64,000 nt of DNA from NCBI GenBank assembly GCA_020137815.1, contig CM035353.1, positions 6,071,597-6,135,596 on the forward strand, read 5' to 3'. The stretch comes from Hormiphora californensis. Its lineage: Eukaryota > Ctenophora > Tentaculata > Cydippida > Pleurobrachiidae. This document shows, in pieces, positions 42,640 through 54,762 of this stretch. Position 1 is the stretch's first letter; every line of letters starts with the position of its first letter. The notes beneath the pieces are model-generated. The model was not told the origin of the DNA, ran no database searches, and worked only from the letters and a program-made list of their open reading frames with translations. A program made the translations under genes and the position numbers.

Positions 42640-43854
42640 GCCTGGTACTCATGACCCATTCAACTACCCTGTCCCCACTTTCATCTCCATAAACAAATAG
42701 AGTATCGCGGGGTATGGGGCATTTTCCATTGAATCTATTCCAGCGGGCACCAGCCTTGGTAGGTTTAGATAACAAATTATGTTTTCCACCAGTTTCTCCT
42801 CATAAACTTTTATCTGAGAGTTACCTCTAGTTTTCGAAACAGGGACATACAACTCATACAAGGGAGTAAAAATCCCGGTGAAAGAGTATAAAAGAAGAGA
42901 GAGGGAAGGGGAAGAGTCCGGGTACTGCTGGAAAATTAACACAGAGTATGGCAGCCATTACATCGACGGGGAAGACCCAACCAAATCAAACTGGTTGAGG
43001 TTCGTGAATTGCTCACGAACAAGAAATGAGGAAAACGTCGAAATCCGGATTCGGCATGGTGACACTTACGGGGAGGGGGATTAAAATTGGATGGTTGTTA
43101 GGTACTGTACATCAACATGAAATAAAAAATACCAAAGATAGAACTTTAATTTTAGGGGAGCAGGAGTACTACACGTCAAAGGGGGTCATGGAGGGGCAAG
43201 AGCTCCTTTGCTACTACGGTGACGAGTACTTTGAGGACCTTGGCTATCATAAAAGCCTTCAAATGGATGTGTCATGTAAGATTATTTGGTAAAGAATCCG
43301 TCGCTTCATATCACATTTCATTGAAAGTTCTATAGAACTTTGAATGAAATGTGATATGAATGTGATATGAATGTGATATGAAGAACTATAGTTCTAAACG
43401 TTCACCCTCACCCTTAGATCGGAACCGTAATGAGCCGGTGGAGGTGAAGGAAGCCCCAGGCGGGGGGTTTTACCTGTCCCATGTGTCCGTTTGAGAGGCG
43501 ATGGCGGAGCATTGTGCTACGCCACGTGCAAGCTGTACACATGAAACGAGCTCTTTTCTCGTGTACTGCTTGCACGTATGAGACATCATACAAGAGCCAT
43601 ATGTCTCGACACCAACTTACCCACACAGCCAAAGCACCCACCAGCACAGGAACGGCCACAGCTCCACCCACCAACGTATGTGCGATGAGTGCGGTAGAGG
43701 TTTCAAGGATAGAAAAACCTTAAAAGCACACCAGTACACGCACAGGCCACCCACAATTCCCTACCCTGTGTGCGGGTGGCTATTCCGCCTGAAGCAAACT
43801 TTGACCAGACACAAAATCAAAGCATGCCGAATGGTTCAAAGAGTTGGGTCATGA
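42640..43854 (+). pseudogene. PRDM-type (PR/SET plus C2H2) gene, copy A, disrupted
   Basis: Four exons: 42640-42758, 42843-43058, 43156-43275 and 43418-43854, all phase 1 joins. Read with copy B, the PR/SET domain shows SIAGYGAFSIESIPAGTSL, SGYCWKINTEYGSHYIDGED, KSNWLRFVNCSRTRNEENVE and GQELLCYYGDEYFEDLG, matching the PRDM SET pattern (GYSW..., NWMRYVNCARxxEEQN, ELLVWYGDEY). C2H2 fingers follow (FTCPMCPFERRWRSIVLRH; FSCTACTYETSYKSHMSRH). PRDM proteins are nuclear DNA-binding regulators, some being histone methyltransferases. Damage in this copy: TAG at 42701-42703, donor of exon 2 reduced to GTGACA, one extra G near 43462, and one lost C near 43652. Confidence 0.82.
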
Positions 43855-44019
43855 TGGGATATTGAAGTTAGAAACATCAAAGTCGACTTAAGTCCAAATA
43901 CAAAACCAACACCGATATTCAGAAACACGGAGCGGTCGACCAGGTTAATATATTAATAAATTACATAATAATAAACTAAAGATTGAATTTATAAACTAAC
44001 TAGATGATAATCATAGTAA

Positions 44020-44460
44020 TAATAGTGTATCACATAGCCACAGATGATAATTCTGTGGGGCTACAGAAACTATATGTTCCTGGTATACGGACCCGTAGGG
44101 TATGTGGGGAGCGTCACATAATGCGACGGAGGGGAAATATGTATCGAATTTACGTCTAGAATTGGTGACTACGACACATATTTTCTGGAAGGAAAAAGGA
44201 GACAACGGAATATGAGAAGGTCTGGGATTCTTTAGAAAATGTTCTCTGTAAAGTTAACCTCCAGCCACCTCCTCCACGAAAACCAGGATTTGCTATTGAT
44301 TTGAAGAGGAAGATCGACAAAAGTGGATCGTATGCAGTCCATTGGTATTTGGTGTTCATCAAGACATCCAAGATGAAATTTAACCAAATATTTGTAGCAA
44401 GTCAAAGATGTGCACAACTAGATAAACGGTGCCAGAAATTCCATGATGAATATAGGTAGA
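44020..44460 (+). pseudogene. Unidentified coding fragments, copy A
   Basis: Frame 1 (about 44026-44154): HIATDDNSVGLQKLYVPGIR then TRRVCGERHIMRRRGN, stop. Frame 2 (44168-44459): RHIFSGRKKETTEYEKVWDS, LENVLCKVNLQPPPPRKPGF, LKRKIDKSGSYAVHWYLVFI and KCQKFHDEY-like end. The texture is protein-like and duplicated in copy B, but no family is recognised. Confidence 0.4.
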
Positions 44461-45154
44461 AGAGAAGAAAAACCTCAGCAGGTCTGCGCCGTGAGCTAAT
44501 CGTGGCGGAGGCGGAAAGAAACAAATGCTCTGTACAGGAATACATCTCCATCAGCCAGCTGTTTTACATAGAAGAGCGAGAACAGGCTGGGGCAGTACAA
44601 AAAGTATTAGCCTCGCCTAAACCCAATGAATACACCCGGCCAGATAGGCCACGCCCATTTCCAGGCCATTACCAAAGTTCCTGCATGTATTCCTGAGTTA
44701 AGGATTCAACCGAACCGTTACCCTACATTTCGGTAGCAATTTCCGACGTTTTGGTGCGGATATCAAAATCTTCCACCTAAAACTTCATTGCAGATATATC
44801 TTTTCTCGAACTGCCACCTTTCTTGAGACTTAAAATTATCTGTACGCCCTTGGTGTTTATCAAGACCCCAAACATAAAATTCCATCAAGCAATTTTAAAA
44901 CCAGTCAGCACTGCTGCCCGCACTGCTGCCCGTACTGCTGCCCGCACTGATGCCTGCACTGTATGATTGTTGGAAAGAGGGTTCAGATGACAGACGGTAA
45001 GACTAAAAGAACGTCAGTGTACATATTCTGGGTTAATATATTAAAAAAAAGGTAATATTTGATTTGGACTCATCTTGAAAGCCAGGGATATATTATATTG
45101 AAGAGAAATAACACATTTTCAACTATTATAGTTGGAGTGGTACTGTAACGGACA

Positions 45155-45285
45155 AAGGATGTTCACGAAGGTTGTCATTCATTCCATCGCTGTCGATGCA
45201 CCAATGAAATCAGACATTCTGGGAATTATTGGACATTCTGGGTATACCTCTTGTCCTATGTGTGTAATCACAGGAGAGCACTGGA
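45155..45285 (+). pseudogene. Transposase-like fragment (DAPxx...GHxGYxxCxxC signature)
   Basis: Plus-strand frame: FTKVVIHSIAVDAPMKSDIL then GIIGHSGYTSCPMCVITG, just before a possible donor. The pattern 'DAPxR...I.GH.GY..C..C' is frequent in large transposase-like proteins of invertebrates and fish; I cannot place it in a named superfamily with certainty. A smeared second copy of the end of it is visible at 45865-45915. Confidence 0.45.
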
Positions 45286-45529
45286 GAGTAATTAACTAAT
45301 TAGATAGTTATATAATAAGATTATTATAAAACTATAATTTATTGATCAATTGAGACATGCTAAAGTACCACCCCCTTCACTTCGAACGCCAGGATTTACA
45401 TTTGAAGAGGAAGATCGAAAAAAATGGATCGTGTGCAGTCCATTGGTGTTCATCAAGACATCCAAGATGAAGTTTAACCAGGTCATGTAGAAACTAGCTG
45501 TCCGACATTTGGTTAGACCCCAACCCCGG

Positions 45530-48500
45530 GGTTTAAGGAATTTCCCCCCCCCATGGCAAAAAAAACCCAATTTTTTCCCGGTTGAAAACCAATCGGTACC
45601 CGGGCTAAAACTGCATAAAAAAAAAATCAACTGTTTCCGTGGGGTTCGTCCCCGGCCCCTGTGGGTTGTAATTTAGGCTTCAAAAAAGATGCTAAATTTC
45701 CCTTTCCCCGGGCCGATACCCTTTCAAGGGTGTCATCGGAATCTTCTCCCGGGAAATTGGTCCTACAGGGGCCCTAAACCTTTAGGATTAAAGGGACGCC
45801 CTTGGGGCCCAAAACGCCCCCATCGCACACGCACGGAAAACCCCAAAGGTAGGCGGGGGGGGAAGGGACGAGTGCGGTATACCCCTTGGTTTGTCCCCAT
45901 GTGTGAATCACAGGAAAAAAAGACTAAAGCCTTAAAGAGCACTGGAATTTAACTAAAAGAGTTAAATAAATTTTTATAAACTAAATTTATTTACAATTGA
46001 GACTGCTTTAAAAAAACCACCCCCCCTTTCCCTTTGAAAGCCAGGATTACATTTGAAGAGGAAAATCGAAAAAAGGGGTCTGGCGTCCCGGGTTCTCAAG
46101 ACCCAAATGAAGTTTAACCCGGGCGAGAAACTACGTCCCCACATTTGGGTTTTTTTACCCCCAAACCGGGCATTTAAAGGGAAACACCCCGATACAAGAA
46201 AAGTACCACCTTTTTGCGGGCCCATTCTTTTCCCAGGATTGCGACAAAAAAGCTGTAAAAAAAATCAAAAGTTCCGGTGGGTTTTTTCCACAGCACTGTG
46301 AATTTTTTAAAAAAGGTGATGGGGCTTGGGGGGGGCCGGGTGAAGTTTTTTTAAGTTTGGAAAATTTTCCACCCCTTTTTGAGTTTTTTAATTTTTTAAA
46401 TTTTACTTTAAAAAATTCAAAAATTTAAAAAATCTAAATATTTATATGCTTCAATGCTATTATTACACTTGTTTAGGTTAGTTTTCTGCTTAAAACATTT
46501 GTGGCAAAGTTATCCATCCTTTTCTGGCCTTTTTTTCACCACAAAATTTGGATTTTACAATGATTCCTCCATGAAATCCGCACATTTGGGGTCAAAAAAT
46601 TTTTTTTTTTTGGAAAAAAAAGATTTCATTTCATTTATAACTCAAAAAACCCAGAAAATGCTTAGAAAGGTTTTAAAAAATTTTAAATAGTTTTAAAAAA
46701 TTTTGGGCCACCCTGACCCGAATTTTACCATTTCGAAATTTTTTTTTTGAAAAGGGTATGGAAAAAAAATGGACATAAAAACACAGGGCCTCGTAAAAGG
46801 GGTACGTGCAAAATGAAATCTCTAATCTATTTCGGGAATAAAGGGGTATTTAATTTTTGTGTATGCGCATGATGTTTTTTGGCTATACCGTTTTTAAAAG
46901 TTTATGAAAGTCTAAGGATTTTTAAAGGGTGTTCGTTTGGAATATGCAAGTTTTTTTAAATTATAAACAACTAGGGGGCCTTTTTTCCAACGGTTTTGGG
47001 GATATGATTTTTGAAGTTTTTTTTAAATTTTCCACCCCGGTTTTTTTTTGAAGTTTTTTAAATTATTTAAAAAAATTTAGCCGCCCCCCCAGGGGCTTAA
47101 AGTGTGCTAAATTCCATTAAAAACGGATTGATAGGGAGTCATCGGAATCTTCTCCCCGGGAAATTTGGGTCCAAACCCTGCTATTTTTCAGAGATCGAAA
47201 CAGCCTACAAGTTCAAAAATGAAATGGACAATAAAGTTTTCACACGAAAACAAATCGGGGACCGGATTTGGCATGTACGGTGCCCAAAAAAACCCTAGGA
47301 AATTTAAAAATTCAACCGAACCCTTTTTCCACTTTTGGAATATTTTTTCTAAGTTTATCTCAAAAAAGACCGATATTTGGTGGCGATGAGTTAAAAGGAA
47401 AACCCCAAAAACCCCCTGAAAATCAAAAACCCCAAGCGAAAACCCTATAAAATACAGCGGCCCGTTTACCCGGGAAACCCAGATTTACCGAGGAAAAAAA
47501 TTCCCCCGATATAGGGAAAATAACGGTTTTTACCCCCCCAATTTCTCATTTCCCCTACGGGGTTAGACGGGGTCGCCCGCCGTCTAAAGGGTTGACGGAT
47601 ACCCGCTGGGCGGGTTTTGATGAAATCTCTAAAAAACGGTCCGAAATTGCTTGGAACGGGGTTTTAAAGGTTCAAGGTCTCTAGAAAAGGGTTAAGACGG
47701 TATAGACGGGTTTGCGCGGGTATCAACGGTCCCCCTGGAGGGGTTTAACGGCACGCTGAAAAAATTTACCAGACGTTGAGCGGGGGTTTTAGAACTCCTC
47801 TGATTTTAAGGAGTTTTTTAAAAAACTTTAAACGATCTAAAGGAAAATCGATGAAAGTACCTCTGACAAAGTCTCAACTGAAACCGGTCAACTACCCTCA
47901 TACAAAATCTAAAAAGAATCTCGCCCCATTTAGTTTTAAAACCCCTTAGACATTCTCCACCCAATTTTATACGAATACCGTCTAAAAACGTTAAAAAACC
48001 TTAACGAACCGATACAGATACCCTTTCAACGTCTAATACCGACCTATCTATCCCCCTGATATATCACCAAGAAGTATCTCACAGTTTTTTATTTTCAACG
48101 AAAAAGCTGGAGTGAGTGAATGTGGAGATACCAAAAAAGTTTTAACCCGGCAAAAACCCCTTTCCCGTCCCCCAGCATCGCGGTACGATGTGGGCCTGGT
48201 TAACACATGTGTACATAAAATTTTTTCAATAGGCACACCCTTTCCACTAATTCCAACTGGCATGGGGTAATCAGAAGGGCTTCGAAACGGTCGGTCGAAA
48301 CGTTATTTTAGACGTTTCTAGACGTTGTTAGACCATTCGTATCGAAATTGCTGGGAAGTTTCTAGACGGTATTCGAAAAGAATCGCGAGATTCGTTTAGA
48401 CGTTTTTAGACGGTAGTTGACCCGGTTTTTAGTTGAGACGTTGTTTAGACGGGACTTTCATCGATTTTTTTCCTTAGCTGCGTTTAAAACATTTTAAAAC

Positions 48501-50745
48501 TCCCTCTGAAAAAACGGAGTTTAAAAGTCCCTCTCAACGTTGGGACAATTTTTAGCGGCCCTCTCAACTTCGGGCGGAAAACCGTCCCAGGACCGTCCGA
48601 CACCTCTTAACCGTCTAAGCAAATTTCGGTACCGTTTTTAGTGATTTATCGAAACCTGTCCAGCGGTATACCGTCTAACACCGTCTAGACGGCGTGGGAC
48701 GCCGTCTAGCGCCCTATGCGGCAAATAAAATTGCTTTTACCCCAAAAATACCCGGGGACCCCGATTTACCCGGGGAAAAAACCCTTTCCCCGAGCATCCC
48801 GGTAAATCGGGGGCCCACTGAGTCGCTAAAAAATTTTTTTTTTTTTTGTAAAAAGCGAAACAAATCCAAAAGGGGGGAGGTCAATGAATAATGCTTTCGT
48901 TTGTCGACCCCCCGTGGGAGAACTTTATGCTGTGACGATCCCTTTTTGAAGGGACTTGTCATCAAAAAGGAAGAAATCCCGAGATTTCCTCCTTATAAAT
49001 CCAGAAGGGGGGTTTGAAATTAAAAAATACTTTATGAAGTTTCCCCCATAAAGGGAATGAGGAGGAACCCGGGTTTGAGGAATAAAAAAACCCCGTTCCC
49101 CCGGGTGCCCCCCAGGCTATGTAAGACTGGGTGCTCGACTTTGAAATGGGCCCCCCAACATGACATAAATGGGACCACCCTCGACGGTAGGAATGCATCA
49201 CCTTCGGCGGATCCATCCCTTTCCCCTTGCGTAGTGCAGAGACCAGAGTTCGTGCCGGGATAAGAAAAATTTGGTACGTGGGGAAGGAAGATATCCATGA
49301 ACCACGGGACCTAAAAAAGGCGCAAGGGGGAAAAAAGAAGTGCCGGGATGGGTTTTTTCGATAAAAAGGGTGAAAACCTCATCCAAGCACGGCCCCCGGT
49401 CGCTTGAAGCCGTGTGTTATTAGAGGACTTGAAAAACACATTTTACAGCGAGGAAAGGGAAGAAAAATAAATTTTAGAGAATCTGAGTTAACTTATTTAA
49501 AAGGGGGGGGGGGACTGTTTTTTGTTAAAAATCAACCCCTTTTTTTTTCGATTTTTTTTATTAAAAGAATTAAACAAAATTACAATGAAAAGACTGTTCT
49601 TTTTGGTTATAATACGACTTTAACTGGTTAATTTGATAGTTTTTTGAAATTTTTCAAACAAATACCCAACAAAGGCCTTTTCCAAACCAAAAACGCATAC
49701 GGTTTTTTGGCTCAAAATCGATAAAATTCCAAAAGTTTCAAATATTTCAATTTGCGTATAAATCTCATTTAACGTAATTTTTTTAATGGTAATCGATTTT
49801 TGGACGTAAAAAGATGATTACAACGTTTCTGTTTTAAAAAAAAATAAAAATTTTTCCCAAAAACAATTTTTTTGGTCAAGGATTGAAATTTTGCTTTGCT
49901 ACAAATCCTTTTGTTTTTTTATAAAAAAATTTTATTTTTGGGATATTTTTTTTTTTAAGGAAAAAATCATGAGTCTTATTTAGTTTTTTAAATTGCGAAA
50001 ATTGGTTATGTATTTGATTTTAAATTTCGGTTTAGTTTTGGTATATTTATAACTTTTCAAAATGGAAAAAATCGTGTAGAAAGGCCGAATAAGGGAGTAG
50101 GGTATGTAAATCGACTAAAGACAAAATTTTCTCGCAAAACAATGTTAAAAACTAAAAAAACGTGCTAAAGGGGATTTTAAAGACATAAATGGCATTTGTT
50201 CGTTTGTTAAATTTTGTTAATTTTTTAAAAATCCCTTTTTTTCGTGTTTAAAATTTAAAAAAGTTAAAAAATAACAGTCCCCCCCCCATTTAAAAAAAAA
50301 AATAATGATTTAAATTTTCTTTTAAAAGTTCCATTTGAACGGAAAAAAAGGGTAAAAGTAAAACGGCCCCTTTCCCTAACTTACAAGAACTCATCGCGCC
50401 CGGGGGTTTTGACGTCCCCAAACGGGGGTGCAAGGAAAAAACTATGATCGGTGACTGTAAATTACAGGTAAAATTTAATTTTTACCCTCTTTGTCTTACA
50501 AAAATAACCTCCATCGGGCTCCAGGGAGCTGGGTTTGGGTGACAATAAAGCTCACTGTCATTTGTCACTCACTATTCAGATATGGTGAAACCCGGGCGAG
50601 GGGGGGGGGGGGGAAAAACTGGGGGGGGGGGGGGGAGGGTCGTTCGGTAGGGAGGGACCTGGGCCTGACCCCCTCCAGTTGATTATGGGGCTATATTTAA
50701 AAAGGGGCGTCGAAATTGAAATTATAAAATTTGATATTGATGAAA
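45530..50745. other. Homopolymer-smeared half of duplication copy A
   Basis: Landmark by landmark this is the same DNA as 53.9-55.5 kb, but with runs substituted for mixed sequence. For example the clean CAGAAAACACACCACATTC (copy B, near 53972) appears as CAAAAAAAACCCAATTTT here (near 45556). Genes should be read from copy B, and ORFs in this tract should be ignored. Confidence 0.85.
47455..48820. mobile_element. Insertion of about 1.36 kb present in copy A only
   Basis: Copy B runs straight from AAAATAGTCGCC to AAATAAGTTTTTTC near 54460-54475, while copy A has 1.36 kb between the equivalent points. The insert begins CCGTTTACCCGGGAAACC-like and ends with an inverted GATTTACCCGGGG/CCGGTAAATCGGGG pair; inside, AGACGG, CGTCTAGACGG and GTCTAAACG motifs are repeated in both orientations. 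The sequence quality is poor, so ends are approximate. Confidence 0.5.
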
Positions 50746-50970
50746 CTAAAATTTGTGAAAATGCTCACAATTAAATTTCTTGTCTAAGCAGGATAAAAAT
50801 AAGCAGGCTGCAGGGGTAATTCTCTACAGTAATCTGATTATTGCAGTACTTCGAAACTGCTATACTGCATTGTGTTTTGCTGAAAGTATGCTTGACCCCA
50901 AAAGATAGCAATGTGCAATGTTTTGGTCAAATAAAACAAGAGCATAATTGTGTATATACGGTATATATGA

Positions 50971-51145
50971 GAGACATCGGACAAGAGCCATATAATGTCT
51001 CGACACCAACGCATCCAAACAACCAAAGCACCCACCAACGCAGGAACGGCCCACAGCTCAACCCATCCACATATAATACGTGAGATTAGTGCGGTAGATG
51101 TTTTAAGGATAGAAAAACCTTAGAAACACGCCTACACGCACAGGA
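50971..51145 (+). pseudogene. Relic of a PRDM-type zinc-finger exon (copy B of 42446-42630)
   Basis: Same degenerate finger sequence as in front of PRDM copy A, with the same disruptions. It shows that the duplicated unit already contained a dead finger exon. Confidence 0.65.
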
Positions 51146-51157
51146 GATAGTGGACAG

Positions 51158-52316
51158 GCCTGGGACTCATGACCCATTCAACTACCCTGTCCTCACTTTC
51201 ATCTCCATAAACAAATCGAGTATCGCGGGGTATGGGGTATGGGGCATTTTCCACTGAATCTATTCCAGCGGGCACCAGCCTTGGTAGGTTTAGATAATAA
51301 ATTATGTTTTCCACCATTTTCTTCTCATAAACTTTTATCTGAGAGTTAGCTCTAGTTTTCGAAACAGTGACATACACGGGAGTAAAAATCCCGGTGAAAG
51401 AGTATAAAAGAGAGAGGGAAGGGGAAGAGTCCGGTTACTGCTTGAAAATTAACACAGAGTATGGCAGCCATTGCATCGACGGGGAAGACCCAACCAAATC
51501 AAACTGGTTGAGGTTCGTGAATTGCTCACGAACAAGAAATGAGGAAAACGTCGAAATCCGGATTCGGCATGGTGAGTGACACTTACGGGGAGGGGGATTA
51601 AAATTGGATGGTTGTTAGTTACTGCAGTAAGTGTACATCAGCATGAAATAAAAAATACCAAAGAGAACTTTAATTTTAGGGGAGCTGGAGTACTACACGT
51701 CAAAGGGGGTCATGGAGGGGCAAGAGCTCCTTTGCTACTACGGTGACGAGTACTTTGAGGACCTTGGCTATCATAAAAGCCTTCAAATGGATGTGTCATG
51801 TAAGATTATTTGGTAAAGAATCCGTCACTTCATATCACATTTCATTCAAAGTTCTAGTTCTAAACGTTCACCCTCACCCTTAGATCGGAACCGTAATGAG
51901 CCGGTGGAGGTGACTAGGAAGCCCCAGGCGGGGGTTTTACCTGTCCCATGTGTCCGTTTGAGAGGCGATGGCGGAGCATTGTGCTACGCCACGTGCAAGC
52001 TGTACACATGAAACGAGCTCTTTTCTCGTGTACTGCTTGCACGTATGAGACATCATATAAGAGCCATATGTCTCGACATCAACTTACCCACCAAACCAAA
52101 GCACCCACCAGCACAGGAACGGCCCACAGCTCCACCCACCAACGTATGTGCGATGAGTGTGGTAGAGGTTTCAAGGATAGAAAAACCTTAAAAACACACC
52201 AGCACAGGCCACCCACAATTCCCTACCCTGTGTGCGGGTGGCTATTCCGCCTGAAGCAAACTTTGACCAGACACAAAATCAAAGCATGCCGAATGGTTCA
52301 AAGAGTTGGGTCATGA
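51158..52316 (+). pseudogene. PRDM-type (PR/SET plus C2H2) gene, copy B, less damaged
   Basis: Exons 51158-51283, 51368-51571, 51680-51799 and 51894-52316. Splice sites are better kept than in copy A (donor GTGAGT after exon 2, GTAAGA after exon 3). The PR/SET blocks match copy A. The last exon has fingers FTCPMCPFERRWRSIVLRH and FSCTACTYETSYKSHMSRH, a third CDECGRGFKDRKTLKTH whose second His spacing is altered by a 6-bp loss relative to copy A, and a degenerate fourth ending HKIKAC, with TGA at 52314. Damage: 7-bp duplication GTATGGG in exon 1 (near 51233) and a CTAG insertion near 51915 that adds a stop. The zinc-finger exon alone remains open as a 122-codon ORF from 51948. Confidence 0.82.
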
Positions 52317-52456
52317 TGGTATTGAAGTTAGAAACATCAAAGTCGACTTAAGTCCAAATACAAAACCAACACCGATATTCAGAAACACGGAGCGGTCGAC
52401 CAGGTTAATATATTAATAAATTAATAATAAACTAAAGATTGAATTTATAAACTAAC

Positions 52457-52985
52457 TTGATGATAATCATAGTAATAATAGTGTATCACATAGCCACAGA
52501 TGATAATTCTATGGGGCTACAGAAACTACATGTTCCTGGTGTACTGACCCGTAGGGTATGTGGGGAGGGTCACAGAATGAGGGGAAATCTGTATAAAAGT
52601 CTAGATTTGGCGATTACGACATATATTTTCTGGAAGGAAAGAGGAGACGACGGAATATGAGAAGGTCTGGGATTCTTTAGAAAATGTTCTCTGTGAAGTT
52701 AAACCTCCAGCCACCTCCTCCATTTCGAAAGCCAGGATTTACTATTCATTTGAAGAGGAAGTTCGACAAAAGTGGATCGTGTGCAGTCCATTGTTCCGGT
52801 GGGATTCTGTCCACAGCACTGTGAAGCATCAGGGGCAAATGACCGAGAATCTTCTCCCGGTAATTGGCTCCTATCAGGCTCATAACCCTTGGGGATGACT
52901 ACTGGGACGCCTTGGCCAACCCGCTCATATTCGACACACAGCACCGGACCACCAGAAGGCGAAGCACTAGCTGGTCGACTGGTTG
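52457..52985 (+). pseudogene. Unidentified coding fragments, copy B
   Basis: HIATDDNSMGLQKLHVPGVL and TRRVCGEGHRMRGNLYKSLD parallel 44026-44154. Further on, after a frameshift relative to copy A, the frame gives WDSVHSTVKHQGQMTENLLP, VIGSYQA and then DYWDALANPLIFDTQHRTTR to a stop near 52988. The latter part resembles PVGFCPQHCE...PVIGSYHAN at 54.1 kb, so two related fragments lie in this unit. Confidence 0.38.
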
Positions 52986-53379
52986 GGCATAACAGTTATG
53001 TCCATTGATTACGTAGAAGACGCCTTAGTAATATGTTACATATTATCAGGAGGATGATTTAATGGAGGAAACAAAGAAAAATGAAAAAACAAAAGATGAA
53101 TAATTCGGAGCGTGGTGGATCACGACTCCACCTCCCATCGCAATGTGTGATTTTACTGATTGACTTTTTATTTGAAATATTTATTGTTTATTTGAGTGAG
53201 TGATTTTAAGATTTATTTATTTATTACTAACCCCAACACCGGGGGCAAATGATCGAACCCAATGTGAATGAGACTCATCGCGATTAACTCTTCATACGGT
53301 AAACGGTTACCCCCTTTCTCTCTTCGGCAGCTTCTCTTGGGCTGTCGGAAAGTGATGCCAATCGGTGTTGGGGTTAGTG

Positions 53380-53690
53380 AATTTTCGTGGATCATATTAT
53401 CCCATTATGTAGGTTTGAAGGAAGTATATAGTGAAGACGATCCCCAGTATGGGATAGTGTGCACACTTAAAAATGGGTCAATGATCCCTGAACGGCCTAA
53501 TTTGGTAACGGGATGCGTCCTTAAATCGGCCACGGCCTGCGGCTTATGCCCTGGACAGTCTGCGGACTTAAAAATAAGAAAAAATAAAGTGAATACCCAG
53601 TTGTTGGAAAATAATTTGAAAAATTTATATGTGGGGGTGGTACTGATCACTTCTATAAAGACTATTATAAGCCTTAGAGAGCACTGGTGA
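53380..53690 (+). other. Open stretch of unknown meaning; shares a block with 61964-62070
   Basis: A 140-codon plus-strand ORF spans it, but its first part overlaps low-specificity sequence. 53455-53560 (GTGTGCACACTTAAAAATGG...) matches 61964-62070 as a dispersed repeat, which argues against a unique gene. Confidence 0.3.
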
Positions 53691-53756
53691 GTAATTAACT
53701 AATTAGATAGTTATTATAATAAGATTATCATAAAACTATAATTTGTTGATCAATTG

Positions 53757-54330
53757 AGACATGCTAAAGTACCACCTCCTCCACTTCGAACGCCAGGATT
53801 ACATTTGAATAGGAAGATCGAAAAAATGGATCGTGTACAGTCCATTGGTGTTCAATGTTCATCAAGACGTCCAAGATGAAGTTTAACCAGGTCATGTAGA
53901 AACTAGCTGCCCGACATTGGATAATGGATTATGATCCACAACCAGGACGTCAAATGGGACCAGCCCAATGGCAGAAAACACACCACATTCTTTCCCGGTT
54001 GAAAATCAATCGAGTACCGGATTTGCGGCAATAAAGACTGTAATAAAAAAAGATCAACTGTTCCGGTGGGATTCTGTCCACAGCACTGTGAAGGTTGTAA
54101 TAAGGTGATAGGGGCTTCAGAAACTGATGCTAAATTCCATTACACGGACTTGATAGGGATGTCATCGAGATTCACCCGGTAATTGGATCCTACCATGCTA
54201 ATTTGTCGGAGATCGATACAGCCTACAAGTTTGATAAGGAAATGGACAACAAAGTTGTCACACGAAAACAAATTGAGTACCGGATTTGTGCATGTGACGG
54301 TGCCAGAAAAACCGTGAGGAATTAAAGGAT
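53757..54330 (+). pseudogene. Cysteine-rich coding fragment of unknown family
   Basis: Plus-strand pieces: ICGNKDCNKKRSTVPVGFCP then QHCEGCNKVIGASETDAKFH and, one frame over, VIGSYHANLSEIDTAYKFDK then RKQIEYRICACDGARKTVR to TAA. The spacing CxxxxC...CxxHCxxC suggests zinc binding. At least one frameshift (near 54165) separates the two. The same protein is present, smeared, at 47.1-47.3 kb. Confidence 0.4.
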
Positions 54331-54762
54331 TCAACCGAACCGTTTACCTACATTTCGGAACTATGTTTTTACTAAGTTTATCTCAGATGAAGAGCACGAT
54401 ATTTGGTGGCGATGAGTTAACCAACCAGTGAATAATCAAAAAACAAGTGAACCAGTATAAAATAGTCGCCAAATAAGTTTTTTCAGTAAAAAGGGAATAG
54501 ACTCCAAAGAAGAGGAGGTCAATGAGCATAATTGACTCTTTGTTTGTCGACCCCCCCCCCCTGTACTGGTTAGAATATTGATGAACCCGGGTTTTGGGAA
54601 CTAAAAACCCTGTTCACCAAGGCTGCCCCAGGCTATGTAGAGACATGGCAAACCAACATGACATCAAATGGGATCATCCTCGGACGGTAGAGAATGCATC
54701 ACCTTCGTGCGGATCCATTCTTTTCCGGTTGACGTAATGCAGAGACCAGAGTTCGTGCCGGG

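Noticed and set aside
53213-53395. 60-codon minus-strand ORF opposite the 53268-53690 plus ORF
   Set aside because: Neither shows motif, splice or codon evidence strong enough; part is a dispersed repeat also at 61.96 kb.
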